Assembly (NCBI RefSeq): GCF_037975245.1
Contig: NC_092575.1
Location: 12,451,001-12,515,000 of the forward strand
Reading direction: 5' to 3'
Source of the DNA: Apostichopus japonicus
Lineage: Eukaryota > Echinodermata > Holothuroidea > Aspidochirotida > Stichopodidae
DNA: 64,000 bases
Positions 12,301-43,555 of the stretch are shown here, piece after piece; within the stretch, counting starts at the first letter, position 1; each line of letters begins with the position of its first letter. The notes beneath the pieces were generated by a model. The model saw only the letters and a list, made by a program, of their open reading frames with translations. It ran no database searches and was not told where the DNA came from. A program made the translations under genes and the position numbers.

Positions 12301-15300
12301 CACTGAAAACTTAAATTGGTTCACCGACTAACATAACGTTAGTCCATCTGGTGCCTCTCCCGATTAACATAGCCTTAGTCAGTTGCTATACCGACTAATT
12401 TATTCCTTAGTCAGTTGGATTCCTTGGTCGGTCATCTTAGTCCGTCAACTTAGTCGATCAACAATTTCTTAGTCGGTAAATGTATATTAGTCAGTTACAT
12501 TAGTTGGTGAGATTAGTCGGTCTTTACCGACTAATTTATATGAGCCACCGACTAGTTTATAGCAGGTTTTACATTAGTCAGGATGGTGCCTCTCCCGACT
12601 AACCTTTCTTAGTCGGTATCGACTGACTAGTTGCACTGACTAGAATCACTGAAAGAATTAAACCCGACTAGTTTCACTGACTAGCATCACTGAAAGAAAA
12701 GAGAGCAGAAGAAACACAAATAATGTGTACGTTGGCAGTATTTATTTCTGATAAAACTTCTGATGTCTACAAAAGGCTGACTTTCGACAGATAGAGAAGA
12801 AATCACTGTAAATAAAATCTGAAAATCTGATTTTTTTTCCCAACAAAGTTAAGACAAGTTAATGGATCAAACATGAATCGCAAAAGTATAGCACTGCACA
12901 ATAATGCAAAGTTGAATCTTGGGCAAGGGTTCCTCATGACTTTCGTTTTAAAGTGGTACCCCAAATCGACACCAGTTAAGTCTTCACGAACAAAGAGTGT
13001 TTCTCTTAACTACAAATGGCCTCCCACTTGTTTTCAGGAAGCCAAAATCTGCACCATTATTGACCTGTGAACAGAAAATATGATATACGTGTAAGCACAG
13101 ATACAGATATAGCACATGATAACTCACATTATCATAAACATACATTTACATTAAAATTTTATAACATATTGGGAGGTATACATTTAAATCTAGGTCCCTC
13201 AAATTATAAGCCAAAAATAGAAGCTTTACCAAATAATTATTAGCTTTGCACAGCATAACACCAAGTTATTTTTCAAAGCTTAATAATTATGTTAATCATG
13301 TTAATAATGATCCCAATAGACCGGGAGCCCAGAGGGTTTGGTTAGCTGGGAAGGTAACCAATTGCCTTGTACATCACAATGTTCACAGTGCATTCCTGTA
13401 TATGAAACCAGACGACTGGCAAACCGACTGTGGTGGGTGTGGCTGGGAGAGCAATTTTAAAGTCACCTGATAGCTAACCTAGATCAGTTTTCCTGGTAAC
13501 ACATCAAAGTAAGTACAATATGTCAGGTATGGCCCCAAGAGCAACAAATGGCCATTGTCAGTAATTATTGGTGGTGGGGTACCCCTGCCAGTGATCTATA
13601 ATTGACCCCTCACGGCTGACCTAGGTCAGCTCATGAGGTAACCACTTGAAACCTACTGGAAAATGTTGGTTAGGGCTTCAGATACAACTGATGGGCATTG
13701 CCAGTAATTTTTATTGGTGGGGTACCCCTGCCAGTAGACCCCCAAAATGCCCATCCCCCATTGACCTACATGAGCTCATGATGTAACCAGTTGAAAACTA
13801 CTGGAAAATGGTATCACTTCATATGTAAGGGATGGGAATTTCCAGTAATTTATATTGGGGGGGGGGGTACCCCTGCCAGTAGACCCCCAAAATGCCCATT
13901 CCCTCATTGACCTAGGTCAGCTCATGAGATAACCAGTTGAAAAATTACTGGAAAATGATAGGTATCACTTCATATGTAAGGGATGGGCATTTCCAGTCAT
14001 TTACATTGGTGGGGTAACCCTGCCAGTAGACCCCCAAAATGCCCATCCCCCATTGACCTAGATTAGCTCATGAGGTAACCAGTTGAAAACTACTGTAAAA
14101 TGATTGGCAGGACTCTATATATATGTAAGGGATGGGCATTTCCAGTAATTTATATTAGTGGCGTACCCCTGCCAGTAGACCCCCCAAAAGCCCCCCCCCC
14201 TCATTGATCTAGGTCAGCTCATGATTTAACCAGTTGAAAACTACTGGAAAATTATTGACAGGATTCTATATGTAAGGGATGGGCGGACTCTGGCAGTGGT
14301 GGCCCACCAATATAAATTACTGGAAATGCCCATCCTTACATATGAAGTGATACCTATCATTTTCCTGTAGGTTTCAACTGGTCAAATCATGAGCTCACCT
14401 AGGTCAATGAGGGGATGGGCATATTGGGGGTCTACTGGCAGGGGTACCCCACCAATAAAAATTACTGGCAATGCCCATCCCTTGTATCTGAAGTCCTAAC
14501 CAACATTTTCCAGTAGGTTTCAAGTGGTTACCTCATGAGCTGACCTAGGTCAGCCGTGAGGGGTCAATTATAGATCACTGGCAGGGGTACCCCACCACCA
14601 ATAATTACTGGCGATGGCCATTTGTTGCTCTTGGGGCCATACCTGACACATTGTTCTTACTTTGATGTGGTTACCATGAAAGCTGCTCTAGGTTAGCTAT
14701 TAGGTGACTTTAAAATTGCTCTCCCAGCCACATCCACCACAGTCGGTTTGCCAGTCGTCAGGTTTCATATACAGGAATGCATTATGAACATTGTGATGTA
14801 CCAGGCAATTGGTTACCTTCCCAGCTAACCAAACCCTCTGGACTCCCGCTCTACAGATCAGTGAAAATTTGACCAAACTTATGAAGCTTGCACGTAAATG
14901 ATAAACTAGACTGTTTTTTTTTAAAACAGGTTATGAAAAGTATCTTAAATATCATTAAACAGTTGGGTACAATAGTTAAACTCACTCTTCCATCTTTTTT
15001 CTCTATGGTACTTGTTCCTTTGCTTTTTGGACTCTTGGATAAACTCTTTTGTTCTGCGAAGGGTACCAATATATCATCTTAAAACATGTCTTTAAGCTAT
15101 ATATAACACAATTCTCCTCTTCTGTTGTTGCCTCCACACTGGTGTCGTACATCACAGGAAAGCTCACCCTTGACTTAGAAATTTGGCTTTTCAATTCCTG
15201 CTGGAAAAAAGAAACAGCAAAGTATTCATCATTTGAAAAAAAAAAAATAAAGTTGTCACCACAAAGTTATGTGAGATTTGCTTCCACTATAGTCTCAAAA

Positions 15301-17084
15301 AACAATCCCAAAGTTTGAAGCAGACTGTACATAGCTGAAAATTTGAACGAGAGTGTCATCACCATTGCAACCAGAATCAAATGCCCAGAATACAGAGATA
15401 ATAAAACATGGGCTAAATCTTTGTTTGTTTTTATGATCTTTAAAAATATAAAATTTTAGAAACAGAAATGCACTGAGCCAACTTATTTATAGGCCTAATC
15501 GTTTTTAGTTGTTATTTTGCTTGCTCACATAACAAGCCTGTTTAGACCTAGGCTAGAGGAGAATCAGTACTTTGTTACACTAAGTTTGTCTTCGGTCGTT
15601 TTGATTTAGTCTTACTAGTAGTACTAAAGTATATAATGGACCGGCGAAGACTAGAGAATACCCAGAGTTTTAGCAACTGCGTTAAACTGTATCATCTGAT
15701 CTATTATTTACGCCAATGAGTTTCATTCAATCTAGGATCAAAAAGAGAAAACTAATTAATCTTAACCTTTAAAATTTGCTACTAAACAGATTTGAATTAC
15801 AAATAAATGTCAAAAAAACATCATAATCTAAGAATCGATGCATATACATATACATAAACAGAATAATTTGAATTGGCGCAAGTGAACCCTGCACTACATT
15901 GGACAGAAAAAAAAACGTGCAATTAGACCAAACTAAACATAGTATATTTTCCGTTACTTCGACATAAAATATCTATACAAATATACAACAACTTACTCTT
16001 TTGGCAGTATACTAAAAGCACATGTTATAATAACTTCAAGACTATCAAGCTTTCCTGAGAAAAAACGGTTCATACTTCTTACAGTAAGCAAGTCGACCGT
16101 GAAGGAATGTCGCAATTGTTTCCTGGGCGTGACCGGAAATTAAATACTAAAAATGATAAATGAAAAGGTTAAATAGAACTGAAGCGTGCATCCTGACTGC
16201 TCGCAACATGTAATACTGTTGACTAGCCAACATAATTTGCTCAGCCTACTGTGACTGTACGTTTGAAGGTCTAGCCTTGCTTATTCAATATCACAAAGCC
16301 TACCCATTTAGATTCACATGGGAAATTACAGGAAATCTTTACCAAATGAGTGTAGACTTCAAATAAATTATTGAGCCTTATAGTTCCAGCATTTGTTTGG
16401 GAATAAATTAGAAGATTATGTGCCACTGTTCAATCTAGCCCAATACACACATAACACATTGTTAATTGGTGTTTAGAATGCACACTTTAGTGTTGAGAAT
16501 GCACTGCAGTACCCAGTAGAAGGCTATAGGCTACTCACTGCCATTGCACTTGTGTATTGCGAAACGCCAACGTGACAACGGTAGCGTTACACTAACCATA
16601 ATACAGTACTAGTGCCAGTGGCCTAACAATTAACTTTAATTTTACCTTCAAGTTAAAGGAATAACAGGTAGGCCGATGATGCAGTTAATACCTCCATTCT
16701 TCTAAAGACCTTCTTGGGTGATTTACGGTTGAAAGTTGCTTAGAGTGATCGTATGAAACTATGCCAAGCCCAGCAAGGTGCCGTTGCCTCTAGGTTTCCA
16801 AATTGAAGTGAATCGAATTGGGTTAAAATACATTAGTCCGTCGACACCGACTAAGCTACAATTATGGCGTAAACCGGGTGTCCGTATCGTTCTTAGTCCA
16901 TGGGTTAAAATACCTTAGTCCGTCGCCACCGACTAAGCTGCGATTATATTTTCCTTAGTCAGTGTAAACTAACTAAGAAGCAGCGATGAAACGAAGATTT
17001 TTGCTAGTCCGTGTGCTTTGACTAACGTTACAGACTAATCTAACGTTAGTCCGTGGCAATATTGACTAGCTTATTTTTTCAGTG
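12301..17084. mobile_element. CACTA-type non-autonomous DNA transposon
   Basis: Begins CACTGAAAA and ends TTTTTTCAGTG, giving short inverted termini. The two flanks join seamlessly at 42195 in the gene B copy (AAAATGGATTT), which is an empty site and implies a 2-bp TG target duplication (12299..12300 and 17085..17086). Subterminal zones, about 12310..12690 and 16830..17075, are packed with GACTAA/TTAGTC words in both orientations, as in EnSpm/CACTA elements, where transposase binds such repeats. No transposase frame is visible, so it is probably non-autonomous. The superfamily is inferred from termini and subterminal repeats only. Confidence 0.75.
13308..14860. repeat. Large foldback with internal ~145-bp tandem repeats
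   Basis: Left arm from about 13308 and right arm to about 14860 are inverted copies over roughly 550 bp (for example GGTTTGGTTAGCTGGGAAGG near 13336 and its complement near 14820). The loop holds diverged tandem units of about 143 to 150 bp marked by AGCTCATGAGGTAACC words near 13629, 13771, 13919, 14067 and 14217. Lies within the CACTA-type element and may be a nested insertion. Confidence 0.8.
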
Positions 17085-17940
17085 TGGATTTAATGTATAT
17101 AGTTTGTAACGTAACACTGAGGGAACTTCATCTGTCAAAAAAAATAAAATAACAATTCCAACTATTTAGTTGCCTGATATCAGTTAATGATTTTTCCTTG
17201 AAATATATGTTGTTGTGTAACTCCCATTTGTTCGTTTAGTCCGTTATATGCACCAAGGTCTCATAATGCTTCAAATCCATTATTCTAAAAAAAAACATAT
17301 GGGAACCAATGAAAACTACGACTCTCTTACAACTGGGCATAACAGAAAAGGTGTCGAAAGAAAACTGCTAAAATGTCACAAAAAATTGTAAGATGTGAAT
17401 ATTACTATTGCTTTGTAAGTGGTAGGCCTACAAAATGGTTCCCCAGCAAACATAGAATGTTGGAACAAAATAAGTTACACAGCTTCTGAAAGGGGAACGT
17501 AGTAAAAAAAAATGACGTCCCTGTTTCTTTACCGTCTCTGTACTGAGGACTCTGGCCCGACGATCCGTACGTTAATGCTACGTACATTGAGTGCATAGTG
17601 TGTGCGAACACTCCTCGAAGGAACAGACTGGTAATTAAGCATAGCCTAAGTTACTGACTAGGCCTAGGTTAGGCACAGTAGGCAGAAGGCAAGGAAAAAT
17701 ATAAAGTTCGCCAATAGAAGGCCGGACCTCAATGCAATGGTAATTTGTGAAGGATCCCGGGCCCATATCGTAAATACAGAGTTAAAAACGCGCCCGAAAC
17801 TACATGTTTGTCATTCTGGTCAAGTATAAAGTACTCACTGTGACGTCACGACATGAAGGCAGAATAGCTATATATAAATATATATATGATATATGATATA
17901 TAAATATTAAAATATATATATATATATATACATATGTATT

Positions 17941-17982
<42 letters not shown>

Positions 17983-18013
17983 CATATGTATTTATATATA
18001 TTTCTAAATATAC
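17085..18013. other. Intergenic segment shared with 42196..43094
   Basis: No gene recognised. Continues the gene A/gene B duplicated flank after the transposon. Ends in (TA)n-rich sequence with ATACATATGTAT palindromes at about 17930..18000. Confidence 0.6.
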
Positions 18014-18383
18014 AATTACGACGGAATCGGATTAAAATAATCCGTCGCGGATTAAAACAATCCGAATTTCTAAAACTTCTGCTCAATTCAGCAGAAATCA
18101 GTAAGTCGTTTTGCCTTTACAACCATACCGACATCTTCTCTATAAAATATTTTCAATTCCTGCTACTCCTTGTCACTTTCGGTGTTCATGCACTGAAGAA
18201 GAGCTGGTTTTGCTCGAAAGCTCTGCAAACATTGGCTGTTTAGAGATCGTCAGACAACTCAAGAAACGCGTGAAACTCCGAGTTACAACTACTAGTGTTC
18301 CACTAGTCTCAACTAGTATCTACACATATTCCGCTCTGTCCACTGGACATAGAGCACTCTGCGCCAAGATAGACGCCAACCAA

Positions 18384-18387
<4 letters not shown>
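18014..18387 (+). repeat. Penelope-type terminal repeat with hammerhead-like core
   Basis: A repeat unit starting TTACGACGGAATCGG and ending ACGCCAACCAACCA before (TA)n, found again at 43109..43480 and, inverted, at 25490..25725. It contains CTGAAGA (18193..18199), a GAGC/GCTC stem with a 7-nt loop and GAAA (18216..18219), the order of a hammerhead ribozyme core. Penelope-like elements are known to carry such motifs in their terminal repeats. Family assignment is inferred; no coding part is attached. Confidence 0.5.
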
Positions 18388-18447
<60 letters not shown>

Positions 18448-18470
18448 GGTGTGTGCGTGTGTGTGTATAT
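18388..18470. repeat. (TA)n(TG)n microsatellite
   Basis: Simple dinucleotide tract directly after the terminal repeat; the same junction recurs near 43480. Confidence 0.95.
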
Positions 18471-19510
18471 GTATACTTATAGAATTGAATGACCTTGAAG
18501 TACAATACAAAGGCTCAAACACATGTGAAATAGCTATAGGCAAAATGTGTTTTTTTTTTTTTAAATCCCATATTTTGAGGATTTTTCATTTCAAAATAAG
18601 GCAAAATTCCCTCCTATTATTTTTGTACAAGCAGGGTGGTACTATATTTCTTCTAGAAAAAATAATAAAAACATTTCAACATGACGCGTTTTGAGATACT
18701 GGCTGTCAAAGGCGACCTCTTTTGCACATTGGAGCAATTTTATAACCTCATAAATAAATATTGAGAAAAGCTAGAACCCTGAAATTTGGTAAGGTATAAA
18801 AAATTTATACTTATAACTAATGTGAAACCCTCACAGCTCTAACATGGTTACGCTGGTCAAAATTTGACATGAAAACCCTTCCTCATGCTGAATAGCAGGA
18901 TGAATAGGCAACTTTAAAGCTGCAAAACTAAAATAATAAAGTACAGGAAAGCATTGTAATCATTATTTTGCATTGTTCAGACTCGACATTATAACTTCTA
19001 AAAGAATCAAGTATCCTGAAGAAATAGTTTAGAGCAATGAATCACTAAAAATGGCACATTTTTTAGCAACAAATACCAACATTGAATATTTTGGCACTTT
19101 TAGGTTGGCCTAACTCCATAAGTCAATACTTTTGTAGCCTTAATTGTTTATTTCCAATTGTATGGGATATAATCTATAAACTTATGAAATAGGATGGTAG
19201 TAGGATATTTAACTGCTGAGAAATCATACCTCAAAAAGAAATTGCCAAAATACCACGGTGGCGACAATTGCGAAATTTCAATGCGTGATAATTCGACCAA
19301 GTTTGAAGCAACGAAACTCAAATTTTCAGAATATGCTTATTTTATGATGGTCCAAGCACATAATAAATATGGTAATTTTTAGAAGAGGTCCAGCTACAAC
19401 ATTTTCCAAATCTGGTGATTTGATATGGAATGACCCATATATATTAATATATATATGCACAGTTGAAATTGTAGTGAGTTGGAAAACAAAAACAGTGAAA
19501 ACACTTCCAG

Positions 19511-19590
19511 CCTCCACCGGGATTCGCACCCGGGCCTCCAGCTTTATATAACGAGTAGGCTATGGACGCTGATTGTAGGTCTACAGGTTT
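19511..19590 (-). repeat. tRNA-like (SINE-type) fragment
   Basis: On the minus strand, CCGGG-TGCGAAT-CCCGG forms a perfect 5-bp T-arm with a 7-nt loop and a B-box-like core. Upstream it reads GCCTACTCGTTATATAAAGC, like an anticodon arm. A clear A box and acceptor stem are missing, so a tRNA-derived SINE remnant is likelier than a tRNA gene. Copies occur at 26911 and 44379. Confidence 0.4.
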
Positions 19591-19706
19591 AACACCGGTA
19601 ATGAAGGTAGAAATTACACTGTAGGCTTTTGCCACCTGTATCGAACAATGCTAGTTCTGTTTAGGTGACATATTTTGCCGTACTCTAGAGATCAAACATC
19701 ATGCTT

Positions 19707-19898
19707 AACTCTCGGTTCACTAGAACGACTTACTCGTGAACTCTCGGTACACTGGACCCGCTCACTCGTGAACTCTTGGTACATTGGACCCGCTCACTCG
19801 TGAACTCTCGGTACACTGGACCCACTCACTAATGAACTCTCGGTACGCTGGACCCGCTCACTCGTGAACTCTCGGTACACTGGACCCACTCACTCGTG
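19707..19898. repeat. 32-bp minisatellite, 6 copies
   Basis: Tandem units of the type AACTCTCGGTACACTGGACC plus CGCTCACTCGTG. The 192-bp length gives six units. Confidence 0.9.
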
Positions 19899-20449
19899 AA
19901 ACTTGTTCTTGGATGAACATATACCTACTCATCATTTCTGTTTATCACGCGACCATGCTACCCTAATAATAACAGATTTGTTGCGATCAGTGTAATCCAT
20001 TGCAAGTGTAAGGATGGATTTCCTGTATATATTTTGGTTTGTCAAGTAAAATCACAGTAATCTTGACTGCATAAATGCTTTCAATGTAAAAATCAAGAAA
20101 AAATAGCTTCAACGTATACTACAGATGGTTTCATTCATGTTATGTTTTTCTTTTACGTCCCGACAAATTTACTCCACTGCGTTGTTCAAAGATTCTTCTT
20201 ATCCAAATAAGCAGTTAAATACAAAATTGTAGCCTCGACAATGCAATAAACTATACCAAATAGCCTTGAAAACGCAAAATACTATACCAAATAGCCACGA
20301 AAACGCAAAACAATATACCAAATAGCCTTTAGGTTTCTATCATAGAAATTTATTATGGTTTCTTTGCATCTTGTTTGATGTGCATCCTCTGGCCGATTTA
20401 AATACAAACAGAAAAGTGTATCGGCCCATGTGTTTATTATATTTTCCAG

Positions 20450-20870
20450 CTACTTTAACATGGCCAACATTAAAAACTACGACAATTTTGCCACGTATCG
20501 AGACCACAAGAAGAAAGTGATTGTTTGGTCAAGCTTTCTGTTTAAACAGGAGAAATGGTACTTGGTGTACAGGAAAGTGGTTTGAAATGACTCTTAATAT
20601 ATTTTATCTTCACATATTTCAAACTGTTTGTTATATTTTCCAGGATCAACTACTTTAACAAGTTCTCAGAACCCGACGCCAACATTGCCACGTATCGAAA
20701 CCACAAGAAGTAAGTGATTGTTTGGTCAAGCTTTCTGTTTAAGCAGGAGAAATGGTACTTGGTGTACAGGAAAGTGGTTTGAAATGACTCTTAATTTATT
20801 TTATCTTCACATATTTTATACTGTGTGTTACATTTTCCAGGATCAACTAATTTAATTACTTATACAGATG
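20450..20870 (+). pseudogene. Orphan mucin micro-exons upstream of gene B exon 1
   Basis: Units at 20450..20512 (63 bp, donor GAAAGT) and 20644..20709 (66 bp, donor GTAAGT), plus a truncated third unit from 20841 that runs into AATTACTTATACAG. They lie after gene A's stop and before gene B's signal peptide, so they cannot encode gene B's stalk. They look like recombination leftovers. Confidence 0.7.
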
Positions 20871-21160
20871 TAATACGAACAGTTACCTACAATACTTATC
20901 AATTACTTTGACATTCAATAATTTCCAGGAAGAGTGTGCTCTTTCTAGCTATGAATAAGTTGCCAATGACCTTAAGGAAGTTTGATTTGCGGGTAGAACA
21001 GTACACACGGAAATTGGTGACCATGATTTAAAACACATTCACAGTGCTTGGAAGCTCACAATCGGCTGGTTCAATCTCCATTTAACATCAAAGCTATATT
21101 TGCAGCTATTCACAGTAATTCACAGGACTACAAAAATTTAATTTTCTTATAACATCGAAC
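20871..21160 (+). promoter_or_regulatory. Conserved upstream region of gene B exon 1
   Basis: About 290 bp, starting near TACGAACAGTTACCTACAATAC, shared by the three signal-peptide loci (also 46194..46483 and 63310..63607). Similarity at the third locus begins only here, so this is the shared promoter/5' UTR unit. A TTTCCAG followed by GAAGAGTG could be a 5' UTR acceptor. No clear TATA box. Confidence 0.5.
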
Positions 21161-39389
<18,229 letters not shown>

Positions 39390-42300
39390 TTATGTAAGAA
39401 AGAAAACATTATTGAGTCTTTTTAAAAAATAAAAAGTTACTCGCCTCAGGCAAGGAAGAGTAACCTACGTAGTCAAGTTGGTCTAGTATTGTGCGCGCGG
39501 TTGCGTATGTGTATGTGCATGGTAACCGGGCTGCTAACACACGAAACAAGCATACATTACTTGAATGTCATACTTATTACGTGAACAACCCATCCATGTT
39601 CATAGAAGAAACCTGTTTCTTTTTTTGTAAAGGGTGAAATGTCATTTGAGGTCAAACCGTCCAAGTTTGACAACCTAGTAAATACAATAACTCAAAGTTT
39701 AAGCTTAGCTTACGTAGGTTCATCATAGTGAGCACAAATTCCCGATGATTTTTGTGGAGGGTAAAGGTCATGCGAGGTCAATAGAGGCAATGTCTGACGA
39801 ATTAGTGTAATTAAAAGTTTAGATATAGTACATAACGACTGTTGTACTCTTTGGTGTGGGAGTTTATTTGAAGTCAAAAGAGGTCACAGTCTGAACAGTG
39901 CAAACATTGTAACTCTAGATGTTCAGCTTGGATGACATTATACGTCGTATGTGAGTGTAGTGGTTTTGTGTAGTAGTCAAATGTCGTTTGGGTCAATAAA
40001 GATGAAGTCTGCAAACTTTATAAACATAGTAACACTTAATGGTTTCTTCTTTTGTGTGTGTGTGGAAGATTGGTTTACTACTCAGTTAACTTATTATATG
40101 CAGGCTTATGCTTAGGGAGTTATTATTTATAGCAACTCAGTCGAAAATGTCAAAAGCTTGACTGGGATGGCGTAGCAGTATATGGTATTAACTTTACTAC
40201 CATTCTGCGAGAATTTTGGATATGAAGAAGAATAAATTGATCTCATTTTGACGAAATTTGATCAAGCGGTCGTTGAAATGAGACTAACCCATAACGGAAA
40301 GTCAGCGAGCTCGTCAATCGGGTCTTCTTTAAAGGAGCATTTTTGCCCAGTACCATTATCAAGTTACCGTCTAAATATTACAATTTCCGCAGGGGATTCA
40401 CTATAAGGTTCGACGACTTGGAATGTCGGCAGTTTTACCTGGCAATAAATCTCTATTTGTCCCGACAAAACGTGTCGAAGGTTCCATAACTCGTATACCC
40501 CTGGCTCAATCGTTTTAATTTTATGTTTGCAACGCACTATGATGAACAGTGGAGAATCCAGAATATTAAAAATTGGGGTGTAAAAATGGGGGTGTAGTCA
40601 TGAGGTCGTTAAAGCTGATTCCATTGTGGAGGTGTCTGGCGGTCTTCCCCGAGTAAAAAAAGTGGAAGGCATGAAATGGTGCATCTAAGGCATATTAAGA
40701 TTTAAAATGGTTTCCAACAGTAGATATGCCGCAATGTTTTGCTAACGTTTTTCAAACTATTATGTCACATAAGAGTAAACCAGTTCGAAACTTTGAGTTT
40801 AAACGACGAAATTTCGAAATGAAACGTCGACATTTTCAAGTTGAAAAAGTCAAATTTCAACAAAAATTAAGTTCTTTTTGTCAGTGGAACGGCTTTCAGC
40901 ACCTCGCGTTTTATATACTTTGGAAATGATGCATCGTGCATCATGCAGAATGCATCATTTATCATGCATCATGTACTCGTACAGTATACCAATTCCTTCC
41001 AGACAAACCGGGCGACCATCATTCTACTCTACAGCTTAAGTGGATCATGTTCCCGACAAATGCTTTCCCCAAAAACGTCATAAGTTTCTAGACAAACCGC
41101 ACCATCTTCCCGATGACAGTCGTTTGGCCTAACGTTAAATAAGTTATTTTGGAGTGCTACATCCCCCCCCCCCAACACACACCAGAAAGTGACACCCCTG
41201 GTGGCCCCTTACGTGAATTCAGTAGTTTTCGGCCGATAATCATTGTAGGCTATACCAGACAGCCTGGATGGATCATCGCCCTGATCAGATGTTTGGAAGT
41301 TCCCGACTATGTTTTCTCAAACAGAATGTCATGATTTTACCGCAACATTGTCCTCAAAGCCGTCGCTTTGACCTGACGAGAAGTATAATACATTGGCGAG
41401 TGCTACCCTCCTCATACCCCTCAGTACTGACCCACTCCCTGAGCATCAGCCACAGGGTACATCTGAAAACCATCTGACAAATAAATCACAACACAAACAA
41501 AAAACAATGAAATATGATTAAATGTTACCGTTGCATATATATCTAGACTCATTTAATTTCCAACTTTCCCTGTTAACCATTTATTATTATTTTCAATTAA
41601 TTATTATCTTCAACAATTTTCAAATTCGTCGTTCACTGTTAAGTCTTCCCTTAGAAGAAAACGTTAATCTCCTTTCCTATCTATCTAATTGCAATAGTTT
41701 TAATGGTCCCGATAGACCCACCGAGAGCCAGGACGTACCCCGAGGATAACAACGCCACTCCCCCCCCCTTCTTGCACTCGTTTATATATCCCAGATATTC
41801 CAGGCCACTTTTTCCGGGCAGCCTAAGTGTCCCCAAACCTCAAAGTCTTCCGACCTCCCTCTCGCCAGGCCTGCGTTCCAATATGGGAACCGTTCGGACA
41901 TAACTTGTGATTTTTTATTTTATTATTACTGATATAATACTGCCATCAAGTTCCCGTACTCATTGAGAAAGCTTCAAGGTAAGTATCTGAAGTATAGATA
42001 TGTATAATTGTCACGTGCTACTCACATATTACAATACTTGAAATCTTACAACATATAAAATATCAATTTGGTATTAATAACCAGCTGATTTCGTCCCTAT
42101 TGTAAAACCTGTTAAATAAATCAATTAAGAATACAAGAAAAATTGAATATAAAATGGTCAAATGTTTTCAAGAAAGAAAATAGACAAATAAAATGGATTT
42201 AATGTATATAGTTTGTAACGTAACACTGAGGGAACTTCATCTGTCAAAAAATAAAATAACAATTCCAACTATTTAGTTGCCTGATATCAGTTAATGATTT

Positions 42301-43108
42301 TTCCTTGAAATATATGTTGTTGTGTAACTCCCATTTATTCGTTTAGTCCGTTATATGCACCAAGGTCTCATAATGCTTCAAATCCATTATTCTAAAAAAA
42401 AAAACATATGGGAACCAATGAAAACTACGACTCTCTTACAACTGGGCATAACAGAAAAGTTGTCGAAAGAAAACTGCTAATATGTCACAAAAAATTGTAA
42501 GATGTGAATATTGCTACTGCTTTGTAAGTGGTAGGCCTACAAAATGGTTCCCCAGCAAACGAAGAATGTTGCAACAAAATAAGTTACACAGCTTCTGAAA
42601 GGGGAACGTAGTAAAAAAAATGACGTCCCTGTTTCTTTACCGTCTCTGTACTGAGGACTCTGGCCCGACGAACCGTACGTTTATGCTATACGTACATTGA
42701 GTGAATAGTGTGTGCGAACACTCCTCGAAGGAACAGACTGGTAATTAAGCTTAGCCTAAGTTACTGACTAGGCCTAGGTTAGGCACAGTAGGCAGAAGGC
42801 AAGGAAAAATATAAAGTTCGCCAATAGAAGGCCGGACCTCAATGCAATGGTAATTTGTGAAGGATCCCGGGCCCATATCGTGAATACAGAGTTAAAACGC
42901 GCCCGAAACTACATGTTTGTCATTCTGGTCAAGTATAAAGTACTCACTGTGACGTCACGACATGAAGGCAGAATAGCTATATATAAATATATATATATGA
43001 TATATGATATATAATTATTAAAATATATATATATACATATGTATTTATATATACATATATATATATATAAATACATATGTATTTATATATATTTCTAAAT
43101 ATACAATT
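39390..43108. other. 3' flank of gene B
   Basis: Paralogous to 9472..12300 plus 17085..18013, with the transposon empty site at about 42195. Possible poly(A) signals are AATAAA near 39427 and at 39995..40000. No gene recognised. Confidence 0.65.
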
Positions 43109-43475
43109 ACGACGGAATCGGATTAAAATAATCCGACGCGGATTAAAATAATCCGAATTTCTAAAACTTCTGCTCAATTCAGCAGAAATCAGTAAGTCGT
43201 TTTGCCTTTACAACCATACCGAAATCTTCTCTATAAAATAGTTTCAATTCCTGCTACTCCTTGTCTCTTTCGGTGTTCATGCACTGAAGAAGAGCTGGTT
43301 TTGCTCGAAAGCTCTGCAAACATTGGCTGTTTAGAGATCGTCAGACAACTCAAGAAACGCGTGAAACTCCGAGTTACAACTACTAGTGTTCCACTATTCT
43401 CAACTAGTATCTACACATATTCCGCTCTGTCCACTGGACATAGAGCACTCTGCGCCAAGATAGACGCCAACCAAC

Positions 43476-43480
<5 letters not shown>
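43109..43480 (+). repeat. Penelope-type terminal repeat, copy at locus C
   Basis: Matches 18014..18387. Hammerhead-like core: CTGAAGA 43284..43290, GAGC/GCTC stem, GAAA 43307..43310. Followed by (TA)n(TG)n to about 43566. Confidence 0.5.

Positions 43481-43555
<75 letters not shown>

Larger units (their letters stand above)
18471..20449. repeat. Recurrent block preceding mucin micro-exons (copy 1)
   Basis: About 2 kb starting GTATACTTATAGAATTGAAT, repeated with high similarity at 25872..27933 and 43569..45573. It contains a tRNA-like piece, a 32-bp minisatellite and triplicated ACTATACCAAATAGCC words (20250..20325), and always ends at a TTTTCCAG acceptor of a 63-bp mucin unit. No coding content recognised. 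Confidence 0.8.

Noticed and set aside
18247-18330. CTGACGA on the minus strand as a second hammerhead core
   Set aside because: The following stem is not closed by GAAA, so the core order fails.
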